The notes under the pieces were generated by a model that was given only the letters and a program-made list of their open reading frames with translations, ran no database searches and was not told the origin of the DNA. From Streptomyces sp. STR69 (GTDB taxonomy: Bacteria; Actinomycetota; Actinomycetes; Streptomycetales; Streptomycetaceae): a DNA stretch of 64,000 nt. Positions 62,333 through 64,000 of the stretch are shown in pieces. Positions within the stretch are counted from its first letter, which is position 1. Every line of letters begins with the position of its first letter. The position numbers and the translations under genes were made by a program. The stretch spans positions 124,001 to 188,000 of the forward strand of contig NZ_JALJRY010000012.1 in NCBI RefSeq assembly GCF_024519455.1. Direction: 5' to 3'.

Positions 62333-62366
62333 AAGCGGAGGTTCACGCGAACGTGAACCTCCGCTT
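62333..62366 (-). terminator. UUCG-capped terminator downstream of the tRNA gene
   Basis: A perfect 15-bp stem (62333-62347 with 62352-62366). Read on the minus strand it closes a TTCG tetraloop, the very stable UUCG type. It starts 30 bases past the 3' end of the minus-strand tRNA and ends 36 bases before the HTH/LAGLIDADG start. A smaller stem, CCTTC/GAAGG (62376-62390), lies between. Confidence 0.82.
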
Positions 62367-62395
62367 AAATGTCAGCCTTCGATTTGAAGGAAAAG

Positions 62396-62468
62396 TACCC
62401 CGAGTCGGATTCGAACCGACGCTTGATGGGTTTTGAATCCATTGCCTCTACCGCTGGGCTACCGGGGC
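62396..62468 (-). tRNA. tRNA with anticodon CAA and a short variable loop (nominally tRNA-Leu)
   Basis: The minus strand folds as a 73-base cloverleaf. The acceptor stem pairs GCCCCGG with TCGGGGT, allowing two G-U pairs. The D arm is GCCC-AGCGGTAGA-GGC. The anticodon stem is ATGGA/CCCAT with an A-C mismatch at 31-39 and loop TTCAAAA, giving anticodon CAA (62433-62435). The variable loop is CAAGC (5 bases), the T arm GTCGG-TTCGAAT-CCGAC and the discriminator A. No CCA is encoded. CAA reads the leucine codon UUG, but bacterial tRNA-Leu normally has a long variable arm, which is missing here, so its charging identity is uncertain. Confidence 0.85.
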
Positions 62469-62572
62469 CCCTTTGAAACGAAGGTCAGCAGTCTCCCGCT
62501 GTGCCCCTACCTTATCGCAGCTAGGTAGGCTCTTGCTCAGCACTACCCCCGTGCCCTGAACGAGGAGCCCCC

Positions 62573-63229
62573 GTGACCGCCCCCGAGTCGCCCCAGCCCG
62601 TAGACGCGCCCGACGACGACAAGTCGCACGTGCCTCCGCTGACGACCCGTGTCGTCATCGCCGAGGACGAGGCCCTGATTCGGCTCGATCTCAAAGAGAT
62701 GCTCGAAGAAGAGGGGTACACCGTCGTCGGTGAGGCCGGTGACGGTGAGCAGGCCGTCGAGCTGGCCCGTGAGCACAAGCCCGACCTCGTGATCCTCGAC
62801 GTGAAGATGCCCAAGCTGGACGGTATCTCCGCGGCCGAGAAGATCGCCGAGGAGGGCATCGCGCCGGTGCTGATGCTCACCGCCTTCTCGCAGCGCGACC
62901 TCGTCGAGCGGGCCCGGGACGCCGGTGCGATGGCGTACCTGGTGAAGCCGTTCAGCAAGAGCGATGTCGTGCCCGCGATCGAGATGGCCGTATCGCGTTT
63001 CACCGAGCTGAAGCAGCTGGAGCAGGAGGTCGCCGACCTCACGCTGCGGCTGGAGACCCGCAAGCTGGTCGACCGTGCGAAGTCGATCCTGCAGACCGAG
63101 TACGGACTGTCCGAGCCGGCCGCGTTCCGGTGGATCCAGAAGACGTCGATGGACCGCCGGATGTCGATGCAGCAGGTCGCCGAGGCGGTCATCCAGGACG
63201 CGGACGAGAAGAAGTCCTCGAAGGGCTGA
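62573..63229 (+). CDS. pdtaR: ANTAR-domain response regulator (PdtaR)
   Basis: A 218-residue protein. After a 25-residue Pro/Asp-rich start, the receiver domain has VVIAEDEALIRLDL, VILDVKMPKLDG (phospho-acceptor Asp), LMLTAFSQRDLV and YLVKPFSKSD. A coiled-coil linker (LKQLEQEVADLTLRLETRKLVDRAK) leads to the RNA-binding ANTAR domain (ILQTEYGLSEPAAFRWIQKTSMDRRMSMQQVAEAV). It matches PdtaR (Rv1626), an antiterminator-type regulator activated by the PdtaS kinase, whose gene is not in the window. GTG 62573 follows GAGGAG. Confidence 0.93.
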   Translation: MTAPESPQPVDAPDDDKSHVPPLTTRVVIAEDEALIRLDLKEMLEEEGYTVVGEAGDGEQAVELAREHKPDLVILDVKMPKLDGISAAEKIAEEGIAPVLMLTAFSQRDLVERARDAGAMAYLVKPFSKSDVVPAIEMAVSRFTELKQLEQEVADLTLRLETRKLVDRAKSILQTEYGLSEPAAFRWIQKTSMDRRMSMQQVAEAVIQDADEKKSSKG

Positions 63230-63246
63230 CACCCGCGACGGTACGT

Positions 63247-63293
63247 ACGACGAGGCCCGCCGCCCCCGAAGCCGGGGGCGCGGGCCTCGTCGT
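63247..63293. terminator. Bidirectional terminator between pdtaR and livF
   Basis: Outer arms of 14 bp (63247-63260 with 63280-63293) are perfect. An inner GCCCCC/GGGGGC stem (62-67 with 74-79 of the 63200 block) extends it with one bulged C and a six-base loop. It fills the gap between two convergent genes. Confidence 0.88.
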
Positions 63294-63318
63294 AGCGGAC
63301 CGACCGGAAGACGGGGAC

Positions 63319-64000
63319 TCAGTCCTCGCCGAGGTACGCCTTCCGTACCGACTCGTCGTGCAGCAGGTCCTCGCCCGTGCCGGAGAGGACGATGTTGCCG
63401 ACCTCCATGACGTGGCCCTGGTCGGCGAGCGACAAGGCTGCCTGGGCGTTCTGTTCGACCAGGAGGATCGTCGTGCCGGACGCCTTGAGCTCCACGATCG
63501 TCGCCATGATCTTCTGCATCATGATCGGGGAGAGGCCCATGGACGGCTCGTCCAGCATGAGCAGTTTCGGCTGGGACATGAGCGCGCGGCCCATGGCCAG
63601 CATCTGCTGCTCGCCGCCGGAGAGGGTTCCCGCGGCCTGCTTCTGACGTTCGCCGAGGATCGGGAAGAGGTCGTAGGCGCGCTGGATGTCCTTCTCGATG
63701 CCTGCGTTGTCCTTGCGGAGGAAGGCGCCGAGCTGGAGGTTCTCCGCGATGGTGAGGCGGGGGAAGATGTGCCGGCCTTCGGGGGAGTGGGCCAGGCCGA
63801 GGGCGACGATCTTGTGGGCGGGGACGCTGTTGAGCGGCTTGCCGTCGAAGGTGATCTTGCCGCCGGAGGGCTGGAGCAGGCCCGAGAGGGTGCGCAGGGT
63901 CGTGGTCTTGCCGGCGCCGTTGGTGCCGATGAGGGTGACGACCTGGCCGGCCTCGACGCTGAAGGAGATGCCCTTGACGGCTTCGATCTTGCCGTAGGAG
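63319..64000 (-). CDS. livF: Branched-chain amino acid ABC transporter ATPase (LivF), N-terminus missing
   Basis: The frame runs off the right edge; 227 residues of about 235-240 are present. Walker A is GTNGAGKTT, the signature LSGGEQQMLAMGRALM, and Walker B LLMLDEPSMGL, followed by the H-loop region LLVEQNAQAALSLADQGHVMEVG. SPEGRHIFPRLTIAENLQLGA is characteristic of LivF. It powers uptake of branched-chain amino acids or similar compounds with LivG, LivH, LivM and a binding protein, expected beyond 64000. The stop is at 63319-63321. Confidence 0.95.
   Translation of the reverse strand, partial: SYGKIEAVKGISFSVEAGQVVTLIGTNGAGKTTTLRTLSGLLQPSGGKITFDGKPLNSVPAHKIVALGLAHSPEGRHIFPRLTIAENLQLGAFLRKDNAGIEKDIQRAYDLFPILGERQKQAAGTLSGGEQQMLAMGRALMSQPKLLMLDEPSMGLSPIMMQKIMATIVELKASGTTILLVEQNAQAALSLADQGHVMEVGNIVLSGTGEDLLHDESVRKAYLGED

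Noticed and set aside
62119..62436. A plus-strand frame running through the tRNA terminator into the tRNA
   Set aside because: It overlaps structured RNA and the opposite-strand HTH gene, and its translation is Arg/Ser-rich without a family.
62396..62468. Reading the tRNA with anticodon UCA (a UGA or selenocysteine reader)
   Set aside because: Shifting the loop by one base breaks two or more anticodon-stem pairs; only the CAA reading keeps four of five pairs and U33.
61545..62468. Integrated element at the tRNA gene
   Set aside because: No integrase, no direct duplication of the tRNA 3' end, and no phage or plasmid genes nearby; the flanking genes are normal chromosomal backbone.

Overview
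The window is chromosomal DNA from a Streptomyces or very close relative. The evidence is the very high G+C with strong third-position bias, the many GTG starts, the start/stop overlaps (ATGA, GTGA, TGATG), and actinobacterial gene neighbourhoods: trpC-trpM-trpB-trpA next to lgt, gltBD, a pyk / tRNA / ANTAR-regulator (pdtaR) / liv ABC transporter block, and a VIT-type transporter. From memory, the backbone order resembles the S. coelicolor SCO2011-SCO2039 region read backwards. No rRNA, CRISPR array, insertion sequence, integrase or prophage gene was seen.

Layout. (1) 1-2818: end of the tryptophan operon (trpC end, trpM, trpB, trpA). (2) 2904-4754: a membrane-anchored DsbA-like thiol oxidoreductase and prolipoprotein diacylglyceryl transferase. 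(3) 4816-12681, minus strand: a tightly overlapped seven-gene operon of four ADP-ribosylglycohydrolase-family proteins (one with degraded metal motifs), a ribokinase, a family III CoA-transferase and a CitE-like lyase. (4) 12925-20112: a VIT-family transporter behind an iron-box-like site, then gltB and gltD behind a leader with a GlnR-box-like site. (5) 20234-27587: a cell-surface polysaccharide locus with UDP-GlcNAc 2-epimerase, a processive GT2 synthase, a small membrane protein, a DUF2334 deacetylase-like protein, a lipoprotein glycosidase, a DUF1080-like secreted protein and a GH46 chitosanase. (6) 27703-30685: a TerF-type vWA protein, a HutD/Ves protein and an orphan cytochrome b paralogue.

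(7) 30660-40659: an almost complete steroid C/D-ring (HIP) catabolic cluster (fadE31/fadE32-like, ipdF, kstR2, fadA6, ipdC, ipdB, ipdA, echA20, two Rv3548c/Rv3549c-like SDRs), with two near-identical KstR2-type operators in its two divergent promoters. (8) 40693-45746: a HExxH/zinc-ribbon protein divergent from a MoxR ATPase, vWA-metallopeptidase and unknown-protein module. (9) 45677-53155: GH35 beta-galactosidase with a divergent AraC regulator, chorismate mutase, a receiver protein, aminopeptidase N and an NmrA-like oxidoreductase. (10) 53273-56085: a two-gene amino-acid decarboxylase and N-hydroxylase operon of siderophore type. (11) 56151-61534: SGNH hydrolase, Tat-exported 5'-nucleotidase, SIMPL protein, pyruvate kinase. 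(12) 61545-64000: an HTH/LAGLIDADG-type protein, an unusual class I tRNA with anticodon CAA and its terminator, pdtaR, and the end of livF.

The backbone joins amino-acid and nitrogen metabolism (Trp, GltBD) to central carbon (Pyk). The four accessory blocks most worth follow-up are the ADP-ribosylglycohydrolase operon, the polysaccharide locus, the KstR2 steroid cluster and the MoxR/vWA module. Functional names rest on sequence motifs and remembered family members; no database search was possible.
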